From Flabesymbios commensalis (taxonomy: Eukaryota > Annelida > Polychaeta > Terebellida > Flabelligeridae): DNA of 64,000 nucleotides. Location: positions 58,015,123 to 58,079,122 of the forward strand of contig OZ024912.1 in assembly GCA_964017125.1 (NCBI GenBank), given 5' to 3'. A program made the translations under genes and the position numbers. Positions 23,301 through 32,799 of this stretch are shown piece by piece (position 1 is the first letter of the stretch; each line of letters opens with the position of its first letter). Under the pieces are notes generated by a model. That model made no database searches. It saw only the letters and a program-made list of their open reading frames with translations, and had not been told where the DNA came from.

Positions 23301-23937
23301 TATCACAGCTGTTAAGAGACATTTCGTTACAAAGATATTCCTTTTCGTGATCTGATACTTCCAAATAATCCTTTAAATTAGCTGTTCTTGCATTTAGATC
23401 ACCAGCAATACATATATCAAAATCTTCATTTTTAGATTTTAAATCAATAAAATTATCTTCAATGTCATCAAATATTGAGATATTGGAGTAGTTAGAGTTC
23501 TCTGGTGGTACATATATTAAGCATAAAACCATGTCTCTTTGGTCGTTGTTACCTTTAAATTTCAACCAAAGGGAATCTTGTTGTGTGTTGTTAATAAGAG
23601 ACACTCTACTTTGTATTTTTTCACTGATTAAAGCGGCAACGCCGCCTGAGGCCTTCCTCTTAAACAGTCTATTTTTCGTGATCAGCTTAAAGCCTGGAAA
23701 ATCAATTTGATCTAATTCGTCTAGTTTCGTTTCTGTCATCAATATCACATCATAATTGTTTATAAAGTTATAAAATTCAACACTTTTCATTCTGGTTTTT
23801 ACACCACATACATTTATAAGCGAGATTAAAAGTTTTGTTGGTTGTGTTGGTGTGTTCTGTTGATTTTGATTGTTCGTTGATGGGGTGTGTTGTGTTAAAA
23901 TGCTCGGAGGTGTGTTCTGGTGAAATTGAGTGTTCAT
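20371..23937 (-). CDS. LINE ORF2: APE endonuclease and reverse transcriptase
   Basis: The open frame reaches 23985, but the codon there is GTG. The first ATG is at 23937 (MNTQFHQ), giving 1188 aa. Counting from the 23985 codon, a Gln/Thr/Pro-rich leader covers residues 1-50 and the APE-type endonuclease about 51-315. Its visible active-site residues are N58, E85 (MTETKLD), D196 and N198 (AGDLNA), D281 and SDIH at 306-309. A basic linker follows (350-560), then reverse transcriptase (560-850) with SNYRGISLLS, YVDYSKAFD, GVRQGDNLSP and the catalytic LYADD near 810. A C-terminal C-x2-C-x8-H-x4-C motif lies near 1133-1150. The product nicks target DNA and primes cDNA synthesis there. It looks intact. 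It is in the same frame as ORF1. Confidence 0.92.
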   Translation of the reverse strand: MNTQFHQNTPPSILTQHTPSTNNQNQQNTPTQPTKLLISLINVCGVKTRMKSVEFYNFINNYDVILMTETKLDELDQIDFPGFKLITKNRLFKRKASGGVAALISEKIQSRVSLINNTQQDSLWLKFKGNNDQRDMVLCLIYVPPENSNYSNISIFDDIEDNFIDLKSKNEDFDICIAGDLNARTANLKDYLEVSDHEKEYLCNEMSLNSCDIQQSRNNDDKVVNNYGNRLLTLCKTLEVFIVNGRLGEDANLGKLTCNNVSLVDYFICSPSIFPIVSNFEVLDFDPLLSDIHCAVTLTLKYKCSNPRNVDLDKDYTTSQDNSYVRRPPNKPNWKSDLTHQYQQKLNETDISGIMLALNELTGDIPPRQCTINKLVDEINSVYTSTASDLGMLKCGQTPIGTKKHRVRTFPHRDWYDDECETKRKIYVKYKNKYRRLKNNENLILLRNSGRNYKKQINKAFKNYKQNTVRKIRLLKSENPKDYWNIINGKKPFNISDKMSPTNFFNHFSKLNKAEAEEIKPEFPLENAENLFNDNFTPSEVSKLLRNLKNNKSSGPDQILNEFLKYSPPNFIDMLTKLFNVILDTGIFPEQWSLAIIKPLYKNVGEREDPSNYRGISLLSCLGKVFSNLINDRLTRFVNENNIIGPEQAGFRSGFSTLDHIFSLKTLIDIYLNKHKRLYCCYVDYSKAFDTVSRTELWSKLLNNNISGKLFQIIYNMYKSAKSCVSVNSTLTDNFSCMIGVRQGDNLSPLLFSIFLNDLKLFLEPAHDGLKIVNTLSVENLDQELLVFCKLYILLYADDTVILAESQEDLQQSINLMERYCSMWKLNINVSKTKITVFSRGKIRKIPKFFFGKNELEVVGQYKYLGLIFNYNGKFTEAKKQLVVKGNRAMFLLLRKCRQLQLPVDIQLELFDILVKPILLYGCEVWATESVDIIEKIHLRFCKYVLQVNKSTCSNMVYGELGVTPLVLHAKSRMIMFWARISKSSSTPKLSNILYQLIFNLYNRNIYKSPWLSTVKNTLEGCGFSGVWDNQLIPGSINSFKKKLQQRIKDQFFQHWTSEINLSRKCLNYRMFTTTLNLKTYLVNLSYREKGIMAKFRCRNHNLPIESGCRQNIPRNLRICELCTQDIGDEFHYIFNCSHFEVIRKELIKKRHRNSPSSVKFEILMNVTNKNQLFKLCKFIEKIIYFVK

Positions 23938-24009
23938 AGTTGTAGTGTGCTGTGTTGAGATGTTCAGAGGTGTGCCGGGTTGCACTTGACACCTCTCCTG
24001 GCGTCTGTC

Positions 24010-25632
24010 CTAGTGTTCGATGGGTGTTGTAGTGGGAGGGGCCGTAGATGATGACGGGGTGGGGTCGTGACTGTAAACTGAGTCACTGTCACTTTCACTG
24101 TCTGACTCATCGTCCATGTTTTCTACAAGTGTTTTTTTGCTGCGATGTTCTGCTGAGCCTAATGGTGAGGCGCTTGGCATCCGCTTTCCCTTTTGTTTAC
24201 CACTGTTCTTGTTCTGTTTTTCTCTGGTTTCTAAGGCTGCTGATATATATGATATCACTTCAACTTTCCCTTGTCTGCTGAAATGGACACCTGATGGGTC
24301 GGTTTTAGAGAACAGGTGATTGGCGAGACTACCTTTTGGAGACAGTAGGGCGTATGTGTCTATGTAGAATAGCATCTGGCCGCCGCGTCTGCAGAGTGCG
24401 TGCAGGTAGCTGTTAACTGCCACCGTGGTATCATTTGCGTTGCTCTGTTGACGTTCGCTTCCTTTTCTCGGCGGCACTGAACAAATCGCTATATTTGCAT
24501 CTGGGAATTTATTTTCTACGTCTGTGATTGCTCTACTTGCGTTTAGCATGATGTCTACTCCACCATGGCGGGTCACGTCATTTGTGCCCAGGTGAAGAAC
24601 AACTGTTTTGATACCAGAAGTATCAGTTTGTTTGGAAGCTGCCCCCATGAGTGATTTGGTGGAGAGGAAAGTAGCTCCAGATTCAGCTTGGATGAACACA
24701 TTTGTTGAGTTCGCGACATGTTTCAAGTTTGAGTCTCCGAGTACCAGTGTGTCAATATCTACTTCTTCTTGGATTTGTGATGAGGTGTTTGTCTTTTCAC
24801 TGTCTCCGCCAGATTGTTCTTCAGTTCTTGGCTGGGCTGCTTTTGGTGGTGCTGTTTCGTTTGCCTTGGTCACTTCAGTTTTTGGCTTGTTGGGACTTGC
24901 CTCGTTGTCTTCGCGGCCTTCACGAATGTCATGGTAATATTCGCCGTATTTTTTTTTCTCTCCAAACTCTTTGTACTCGTCACATTTGCTCTGTGAGTGT
25001 CCTGTCTGGGAACAATACCTACAAACAATGTCGTTTGTGCAGTCCTGTACCATGTGACTGGTGCTGAAGCACCGGTAACAGGCTCTCTCATTTTTAGGCT
25101 TGACAGGGCACTTATAATGAGGGTGACTTGTCAGTCCACAGTGCTTGCACTCTGTCCTGCTGTTATCACAGAATACTCGAAGGTCGAAATCCCCTACTGT
25201 AACAGTGCTAGGTACGATGTCCTTTGCGTCATAGAGAGACATGTATCGGGTTCCGGTTTCAATTTCACTGTCTTTCACCTTTCCTCTTCGTATACTGCCT
25301 TGTACCACCTCTCCGTAAGCGGCTAAAGCTGATGATACCACCATGTCGTTCATTTCATAAGGTGCGTCCTTTACAGTGACGTGGGTTATCGATCTGTCGA
25401 CATCATTCAGAGACAGTTCCTTGTTTTTTATTGTGATGGTGGAGGAGATGAGTCTCTGCTTAGCTGACACGTTCGCCATTGTCACGCGGCAGGCTGACTC
25501 AGTCACCTGTACAGCTTTGATGTCTTTCGACTTCACACGTTGAGTCAGTGCTGTCACTACGTCATTTTCGGCAAGGCGCCCCAGTCCTCGGGTCTGGAAG
25601 CTCAGGGTGAGTGGACGTTTTAACTGTGTCAT
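24010..25632 (-). CDS. LINE ORF1: CCHC zinc-knuckle and SGNH esterase protein
   Basis: 540 aa from a genuine ATG (MTQLKRPLTL). The N-terminal 155 residues look like a divergent RNA-binding fold. Three CCHC knuckles follow: C162/C165/H170/C175, C185/C188/H193/C198 and C204/C207/H212/C217. A charged linker (220-290) leads to an SGNH-type hydrolase: GDSN with nucleophile S301 in LVLGDSNLK, G319, the GTND block with N351, and D445/H450 in DPSGVHFS. The tail is acidic and Ser-rich (DESDSESDSDS). The protein likely coats the LINE RNA. Esterase domains in ORF1 have been described for CR1-like LINEs; their substrate is not settled. All catalytic residues are present. Confidence 0.9.
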   Translation of the reverse strand: MTQLKRPLTLSFQTRGLGRLAENDVVTALTQRVKSKDIKAVQVTESACRVTMANVSAKQRLISSTITIKNKELSLNDVDRSITHVTVKDAPYEMNDMVVSSALAAYGEVVQGSIRRGKVKDSEIETGTRYMSLYDAKDIVPSTVTVGDFDLRVFCDNSRTECKHCGLTSHPHYKCPVKPKNERACYRCFSTSHMVQDCTNDIVCRYCSQTGHSQSKCDEYKEFGEKKKYGEYYHDIREGREDNEASPNKPKTEVTKANETAPPKAAQPRTEEQSGGDSEKTNTSSQIQEEVDIDTLVLGDSNLKHVANSTNVFIQAESGATFLSTKSLMGAASKQTDTSGIKTVVLHLGTNDVTRHGGVDIMLNASRAITDVENKFPDANIAICSVPPRKGSERQQSNANDTTVAVNSYLHALCRRGGQMLFYIDTYALLSPKGSLANHLFSKTDPSGVHFSRQGKVEVISYISAALETREKQNKNSGKQKGKRMPSASPLGSAEHRSKKTLVENMDDESDSESDSDSVYSHDPTPSSSTAPPTTTPIEH

Positions 25633-25940
25633 GATAAACCGTTAGTTTTCGGCTTGGCTTAACGACTTTGTGTATCACACCTCGTGAACTTCTACGTCAA
25701 GGGGAGCTTTTCAATGGGTGTCAGATTTCAAAATGACAGAGTCCAATTCAAAGTTTAATGTCTGATATTTACAGAAATACGACGAATCTTACTCTGATTG
25801 TCTCTTACAATGGTCTTCGTGTGTTCATAAAACCGCTGTATGATCTTCAGTCTTTGCAACTCGGTAAAATATCAGAAAAACGACAATTTAACGGCAGATT
25901 GATGTAAACATCCGTCGACGTTGACGCATGCGCAACAACC
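25633..25940 (-). promoter_or_regulatory. LINE 5' UTR / internal promoter region
   Basis: 308 bp between the element's 5' end and the ORF1 ATG. Close to the 5' end the minus strand reads TTGCGCATGCGTCAACG, one base off an NRF-1-type palindrome (TGCGCATGCGCA) and overlapping a CRE-like TGCGTCA. Near-5' binding sites fit an internal promoter that must lie downstream of its own start. No TATA box is seen. Inference from motif only. Confidence 0.45.
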
Positions 25941-26399
25941 TCACCCAACTTATACAGGTTTAATTTACTTGTAGGGCCTATTTAAAACGCCATCACACGT
26001 GGGACCGTATTCGTATATTGGCAATGTCGTTTAATTGTTGTCAACTAGTTATCATTTCCTACACCATGTATCAATTATTTCAGCTGGCCATCTCAGACTG
26101 TTAAAGGGACCCCTTGGGATGAGACATTTTTAATGTTGTCAATTTTGAAAATTTAATTTATATGAGGCTATATAGCCTACTGATCTTAACTGAAAATACG
26201 AAAAAGTCAAGAAACAATTTGAAAGCACTGAAAAAGAGTGAAATAGTTGTATTTCCAGGTCGTATATAGCCATGTAAACAAAACAAGTCAGCAATATTCA
26301 GCACTTTAGATCACATATTCCCACGCATCAGACAGTAAGATCAAACCAGTCCCCGCTAATTGGTGTCTCATAGTCAGGACACGGGAGGACACACCTGCA

Positions 26400-26480
26400 G
26401 CACTGATTGTCTACCCAACGCTGGGCCGATGCCATCAGCATGTGGCCCAATGCTGTGAAAACATTCAATCGTCCTTCAGG
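26400..26480. repeat. Degenerate GGCCCAA hairpin piece
   Basis: CAGCACTGATTGTCTACCC / ACGCTGGGCCGATGCC / ATGTGGCCCAATGCTG resembles the hairpin family core. It recurs in inverse orientation at about 63800-63870 together with its neighbouring 200 bp. Confidence 0.5.
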
Positions 26481-27327
26481 TATACAAATAGTTTGTTTGT
26501 GTTTCTTCCGGTTTCATAGAAATGTTGATTAAAAATATTTGTAAAAATATAAAAATTCTGAAAAAAATAACAACGTGATCCGTGGGATACACTACTTCAG
26601 TACGGAACTAAAAACGAAAATTGATGTCATCCTAAGGGGCTGCTTTAAGATTTCAAGCGTAGAATTTCATAAACTATCGGATGTGCAGCGCAGAGTGATG
26701 CGAGGCGTTGCCCTGGAGTTTCTCCGATGTTGGGCCAGCATCATTGTACATGGTGGCCCAGCATTCGACCGACATCGGGGCTGGACCAATATTAGATCGG
26801 CCTTGAGATCAGGTAGATGGCGTTTCAGGTTCACCTTCTTCATAGTCCAGTCAGCGAATGGCCAAGGTTCATCAAAGTGCTTTATTTAGTTTTTTAGTGA
26901 ATTTGAACTGGAAACTAGGTCTATTAGTCAGGGGTAAAAGTCTACCAGCTTTTGAGCATGGAAAAGTATGCCTACTTATTTCCGACCAAATCCAAAATGT
27001 TTTTTTGTGTGTTTTTTTAATTTTATGTTAGGCCAGCATCATAGTATATGGTGGCCCGCATTCGACCGACATCGGGTCTGGATCAACATTAGATCGGTCT
27101 TGAGATCGAAGGCTGGCGTTCCAGGTTAACAATGTCTTGGGCGGTATCCGACCACTTTATCAGTGACAGGATACCGTCTTGACTCTGTCGAAGATGGGTG
27201 TGTCAGAATGCAAATCTTAACTAAGCATATAAGCCTGCATTAAGGCACTTAAATCTGTATTCAAATATGAAATTGTGATGTTTAATCAACCTGAGAATAG
27301 CTGTAGATGATTTTTTTCTCAGGTAAT

Positions 27328-27358
27328 GGGGGGGGGGGTTTAACCCCCCCCCCCTCCC
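27328..27358. repeat. G-run facing C-run hairpin
   Basis: A run of nine or more G is followed by TTTAA and a run of ten or so C, making a perfect GC stem with an AT loop. It lies in a piece of copy B (about 27300-27480) that copy A lacks at 12490. Confidence 0.8.
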
Positions 27359-28149
27359 TCCGATGATTATTTAGTACTTGTGAACCCTCTTAATATTAAT
27401 CTTAATTATTTTGTGGACGGTGCGTATTGTGTTTGTGATAAATATCGGAAAGTTAGCATATAGTTTGTGTATAGTAGACTACTGAGTGGGGGGAAATATC
27501 CCATCGAAACCTCGACACACAAAAGTTGGGAGAGGCAGTACCGCGATATTCTCTACTACCTAGGCAACACGACGTTAAAGTATGTTTCCAAATATGAGGA
27601 CAGAAGGTTCAAATGCCCACTGAAAGTTCTGGAAATGTTAAAATCCTGCCGGTAAGAATGCAATCGCAGGGAAGAATTTGTGAATTAATTCAAATAAAAA
27701 TCTGCCAACCCCCATGTCGACTATTATTCATATGAGCACTTGAATAATATCCTAATTAGGCAAGTTAAATACCCCCTAATTATATCAATCAGATTGTAGA
27801 TAAATGTAAACCTTCAAATCCTTCAAGTTACAGGATCACCTGGTGAAAAATGGTAAAATAATCTGGAATTATGACCATAGTGTGCTCGATAATTACAGAA
27901 TAAGTACAGTAAAGTCATGGAAATTAATCAAATTTAAACAGACTATCCTTTCATAAAGAGCTATAAACAATATATGTAGGCCTATAGAGCCTAATATGTG
28001 TCATTATCAGATTATAGATTATTGGAATTGTATTTTTAAGCAATTGTGATCATGATTTCCACATCACAAAATAGGACATTTCACAAAATTCCCATGTGTA
28101 TCCTAATTAGCCCTAAATAGTTCACAGAATTTTAGCAAAATCATATAAT

Positions 28150-29030
28150 CGTAGTAGGCCTATACACACATAGGCGAATATGCCAGCGAATGTGCTTACG
28201 AGTGAAAATATTTGACATTCTCTCAAAATTTGACACACTCGCCGAGTATTTGGAAGCATTGGTAACAAATTCGGAAAGTTCGCAAGTCATTCTCCACCTG
28301 CTTATGCTGCTCTCACACATAGGCTAATATGATGTGCTTACGAATGAAAATATTACACGTACCCTCAAAATTCGCTACAATCGCCGAGTATTTGTAAGCG
28401 TTGGTAACACATTCGAAACGTTCGCAAGTCATTCTCGAGCTCCACCTGCTTATTCTGCTCTCACACATAGGCGAATATGCTTGCGAATGTATACTTACAA
28501 ATGAGAATATTACACGTCCTCTCAAAATTCTCTACACTCGCCAAGTATTTGTAAGCATTGGTAACAAATTCGGAACCTGCTTACGAATATCGACCAATTT
28601 AGGAAGCGTCTCCTAAATTTCAGCGAATGTTGCGAATGCTGTCATTTGCTGTCAATTTTCGTAAGCATTCGCAAGCCATTGGTAACGTTGGTAAGGTATT
28701 CGGAAGCATTTGCAACGTTCGTAAAGCATTTGCAAGGCGTATGTAACGTTCACCGTTTTTCATTCCTTGCGAATGTCTTACAATGAGCCCAGCGTCATAT
28801 TCACTCCGTATTTATATCAATCTCAGCCTCGTCATCAAATAATCGCATCATTCGTAAGAAATTGCAAAGGCAATGACCACGTTGGTAAGACATTCGCATC
28901 ATTCATACGTACGTTTGTAACGTTTGCAAGCCCATTTGTAAGCATTCGCAAGCATTTATAACATTCGCAAGGCAGTCGCAGCATTATATTTGATATTATT
29001 ATTAAGTCCATCTGCACCATTCGCAACGAT
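28150..29030 (+). repeat. Degenerate TTCGCAAGC minisatellite in R copy B
   Basis: Dense irregular repeats of ATTCGCAAGCATT, GTAAGCATTGGTAAC, TTACGAATG and TAGGCGAATATGC, including three long units from CACATAGGCGAATATG to GCAAGTCATTCTC (about 28170, 28315 and 28465). The same place in copy A (about 13100-13180) is under 100 bp. The array therefore expanded in B or collapsed in A. Confidence 0.75.
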
Positions 29031-29613
29031 TGTTAGCAATTACTGAGGCATTGACAAGCGTTGGCAAGCATTCGCAGAGCATTTGCAATATATTCATAAG
29101 GAGAGGTCGAGGGATGACCGAGGTGAAAATAATGGCTAACTATTCACAATTTTTGGGCGAATTCACTGCCAATTTCAAAGATTCATATTCGCTATATTCG
29201 CTAGCATATTCGCCTATGTGCGAGAGCAACATAAAGGAATGTTAGTATGTATAGTTGTAAGACATGTCCAATATCTCGCTACGAACTTTAGAACGGAATA
29301 TTTTCTCACGACCACATTGAGAAGGCCGCATGAAATTGTGCCGAAATCCAACGTTGGTACGGAGCGTTAGAAGTTATATAATTGGAAACAAAATAGATCC
29401 ATGAGCAATAAGAGAAGATTGAATTTTGCATTTTATTTATATGTTGATACATGGATAGTTACTTTAGTTGAGCAGATTACTGACAGATTACTTTCATATT
29501 GCATTTCCCTCGAACACGACTGAATGCCTTGGATTTTAGTTGTTATCATTGGGTAGTTGTAACTGGCGACTCTGCTAAACATTTCAATGTAGCGTTACAT
29601 AATTATGTATATA

Positions 29614-29702
29614 TCCCAGAAAACATGGGATGCTGGCCCAACGTTGGTTTACTGTTGGCCCACCGTCTACGACGTTGGCCCAACAGTAAACCAACGTTGG
29701 GA
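29614..29702. mobile_element. ~90-bp hairpin element inserted in R copy B
   Basis: CCCAGAAAACATGGGATG end, stem CCCAACGTTGGTTTACTGTTGG returning as CCAACAGTAAACCAACGTTGGG, and core CCCACCGTCTACGACGTTGG. Copies A (13765-13780) and C (inverted, near 19080) have TATATAACTGCCCC with nothing inserted. Confidence 0.8.
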
Positions 29703-29811
29703 TCTGCCCCTGTGTTTTGTATTATTATCAAGCGTTCAATTGGTGCAATCACGGTTTGCTGCTCATTGTGAATAACTATATAGTAATTTGAACATAGGAC
29801 TGTAATTGGAC

Positions 29812-30607
29812 ACCCTGTAGAGACTTCAGTTGTATTCGTTCTCACTCTACCCCTGAATGAGATGAGGCCTTTTCCACCTATTTGAGCACCCCTCTCCACG
29901 CAACTCCCAACTGTCGGCCCCTCCCCTAAATTTCAAACTCTGCCAAAAATTGTGAAAGTGGTACATGTAGAACAAATATAGCTTTTATTGCAATACATAT
30001 GTTACCCATACATTTATAATTCAAGTATGTCACAGCATACATATTTTACCATAAATAGAGACACATATAACGTTCTGAATTATTTTCTTGACTTTATATG
30101 AGCACATTTAATCTCGAAATTACGTGTTACTTTTCAAAATGAAACCACATATTTTGCGTGCGTTTTCGTTCATAAGTAGATAATTAGGGGGATTATATCG
30201 ACACAAAATCACAAGAATAAGAGTTTAGCCACTGTTTAAACTGTTTTTGATTTATTAGCTGATGTAATCCCCCGTTTTAGGCTCTAATTATTCAATATGT
30301 AATCAGAGGTGGCAATATTTGACTGTATAATCCAGTTGTACACACTCTATAATTGTGTGAAAGGCTGTACAAATAACATTTTGCAGATGGCAAGGACACA
30401 GTGCTGCCTCAACGTTGGGCCATTATCATCGCCGCTGTCACAACGTTGGAACAGCGTTGGCCAAGTTCTCGCATCGCTTCGCATATACTGTCACTTGGGG
30501 GGTGTCGCACAAGAGACAAGTGTGTCCTCCTGGAGTGGGGTCTCAAATAGGTAGACACAGGCTCATATCTGGCAGGGTGTAGTGGGAAGTACACCCTGCA
30601 CGCGGGA
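29812..30607. mobile_element. 796-bp TIR element in R copy B
   Basis: Flanked by TGTAATTGGAC (29801-29811) and TGTAATTTGAC (30608-30618), an apparent 9-11-bp target duplication with one mismatch. Copy A has one such site, ATAATTGGACGCC, near 13892. The ends show imperfect inverted similarity over about 100 bp (CTACCCCTGAATGAGATGAG against CTACACCCTGCCAGATATGAG; CCTATTTGAG shared). A 45-bp miniature of its two ends is at 48611-48655. A degenerate GTTGGCC hairpin lies inside near 30405-30475. No ORF. Confidence 0.65.
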
Positions 30608-30682
30608 TGTAATTTGACGCCTTTATGCACAACTGAGCCAACCCCCCAAATTCGAAAATGAGCCAAGTGTGCCAACTGATAG

Positions 30683-31510
30683 GGATATCTCGAAAACCCC
30701 CTCGACCCTCGACTCACGACCCTCGACTTTAATTTTTTTTTTTTTTTTTTTCGGATAGACTATTTTCAAAATTCCGGAAACAATATCGGCTAACCGTCTG
30801 CGACGCTGGCCTAACATTGGCTGAACGCCTCCTGTATATTTTAGGGAGAGGCACGATACGCAATATATGCGGGCACTTGATTAGGAGTATAATAGATTGC
30901 CATCTGAGTCCCACCACTATCCTACGTAACGCTGGCCCAACAGTGTTCCAGTCCAATGATAGCTAAGCACAGCAAGCACCTTGCATTGAACCAATGTTGG
31001 ATTTTTGCTGGCCCAACGTCTGTAACGCTGGCCCACCGCTTGCGATGCCTGTGCCAAAGCGTGTGACTGAATGAAACTGGCGAGTGACATGCCGGTGATA
31101 TGACTGGCAAGTGTTTTTTTGAGCACCAAAAAAACAAAAGGCATTCAATCCCATGCTTGGGTTAATAGGCCATATAGGCTACATAACAGTTGAAGTTAGA
31201 CAAGCGTCCAAAAGAGTGACTCAACATTAAAATGTGTTTGGCCAGCTGTAGGCCTACGTGTATTGATAAATCTATAATCGATGGCCACCCATTAAACAAG
31301 AGACATTAAACCAACGTCGGGTGGATGCTGGACCAGCGTAGCAGACGGTCAGCCAACATCACTTGATAGCCAGGTTAGCATCACAGTAGGCCTATATTAT
31401 AATTTCCCGAATGTTATTTTTATACAAAAGTTATAATTATCTAAACAAATAAAAACTGTTTTTAAAATTAGGTCGAGGGGCGAGGGGGTCGAGGGGGTTT
31501 TCGAGATACC
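30683..31510. mobile_element. 828-bp TIR element, CTCGAAAACC family (Mutator-like size of TSD)
   Basis: Ends GGATATCTCGAAAACCCCC and, inverted, GGTATCTCGAAAACCCCC, followed by a CGACCCTCGAC repeat. Flanks CAACTGATAG (30673-30682) and CAAGTGATAG (31511-31520) make a 10-bp target duplication with one mismatch. Copies A (near 13962) and C (near 18950) carry the unoccupied site CAATTGATAGACA. Interior: a T run and several degenerate hairpin-family pieces (30789, 30925, 31000, 31310). Duplications of 9-10 bp are typical of Mutator-like elements. No transposase. A 330-bp relative is at 49707. Confidence 0.8.
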
Positions 31511-31864
31511 CAAGTGATAGACATTATTCATAGCCTTTATATAAAAATTAACCAAAAGTTCAAATTACACCCATCAAGCCACCTGGTGGCGGTGAACAAA
31601 AACAGCACATGTAAAATCTTAAGACTGATTTATGCACAACTGGACCAACCCCACATTCATTTCTTCCACCAGCCTCACAGTCCCCGTGATTTCACCCAAG
31701 CTATATAAAAACACGTATTTTACTAAAGACATTTCACAGCTAGATCTACAGAAGATATAAATCATCTCTAATGTAGTTATTGATGTCTTTGTCTACCCAT
31801 TTGTTAATTCTTCCTTTACCAATTTCACATTTATGCGAAAAGTATATGTGTACATGCATTATTT

Positions 31865-32034
31865 GACCGAGAGGTGGCGTACTCGGCCTCAGACCTTCAG
31901 GGTTTGAATTTCGAATCCTGTGTCTGGAGGACAGTATCATCTCATTCATCTCACCTTCCTCAGGAGGTTTCTCTGGCCTAATTCAGCCTGTATGTGCACA
32001 GACGTGGCCTAAAGCCCGATTCATTTCATTTCCT
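31865..32034 (+). mobile_element. tRNA-derived SINE, family GACCGA, copy 3
   Basis: Carried in R copy B at the place matching 14351. Head GACCGAGAGGTGGCGTACTCG, B-box-like TTTCGAATCC, tail CCCGATTCATTTCATTTCC. It has an extra TCATT step in the middle compared with copy 1. Confidence 0.65.
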
Positions 32035-32799
32035 AGAGCTCAATGACCTTGAATAACAATAATGTTCCACTTTAACACAAATATGTTATCAGGTTATTAT
32101 AACATTTCTCCGTTACAGAAAAACATATATAGATTAATGTATTTGCGTGTCCTCTTGTGTCATAAAGACTTCTCCTATTAGTTGATGGTAAATGACCTTA
32201 ATTTTGATGTAAATTAATGTAGTAAAGGTATTGAATACTGAATCTAATGCAAGTATATAAATGATATAACAATTTTATTTCATTTTTTCCCATGCGAGGT
32301 CACACTGCAACCTATGTTTTTTTTCAAAATTAAAAAAAAAAATTGCCATGTCAATTTATGAAAAAAAAAACACCAAAGAAATCCATCCCCGAAAACTGGT
32401 TGAAATGATGACGTGACAGGCTGGTTTTACAGTCATGTTACGAACTAATCAATTCGCTGCGGATGCTTAATATAAGAAGATGTGCTGCCGGTGGAGATGC
32501 AGAACATCGAGCTGAAATTCAATGCTCTCTTTGGCTGTGATCGTGACTGCCTTTGGGAGTCTGAGAGTGAAGTCCTGTAACATGTCACTTCGCTTGACCC
32601 AAAAAGTGGCAAAGGTCTGAGTGGTTATTATGAAAATATCCCTATATAGAACATCATTAGGGTGGGTGGGTGTAGATAGATTCTAAACTTCACGGTGGCA
32701 GCAAAGTACCTGACATGAGAGATGTTCAAGGGTACCCTCGAGCCCAAATACTGTATTTTTTTAAACACCAGCACGTTTCCGTTTTAAATTTGCATGGTT

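Larger units (their letters stand above)
20210..25940 (-). mobile_element. Full-length two-ORF LINE with esterase ORF1, apparently young
   Basis: Both long frames are open. The 3' end (minus strand) finishes in an ATTGTCT tandem tail at 20210-20230, and the 5' end is at 25940. TCACC at 20205-20209 and at 25941-25945 is a likely 5-bp target duplication, and copy A shows the matching unoccupied DNA near 11805-11820 (CGTCATCTCCCCCAACTT). Order on the minus strand: about 308 bp of 5' UTR, ORF1 (CCHC knuckles plus SGNH esterase), a short gap, ORF2 (APE endonuclease, reverse transcriptase, C-terminal Cys/His motif), about 160 bp of 3' UTR with AATAAA, and the tail. Esterase-bearing ORF1 proteins are known from CR1-like LINEs, but GVRQGDNLSP in the RT is not the usual CR1 wording, so the clade is left open. 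Confidence 0.93.

Noticed and set aside
24048-25326. Plus-strand frames of 60-121 codons
   Set aside because: Antisense shadows of LINE ORF1, which has clear domains on the minus strand.
27467-27655. A 62-codon frame (YRDILYYLGNTTLKYVSKYE) as an exon
   Set aside because: Copies at 12.5 kb and 63.4 kb break the frame by indels, so it is repeat sequence.
28150-29030. CRISPR-like array
   Set aside because: Repeat spacing is irregular, units are degenerate and in both orientations, and the setting is an animal genome.
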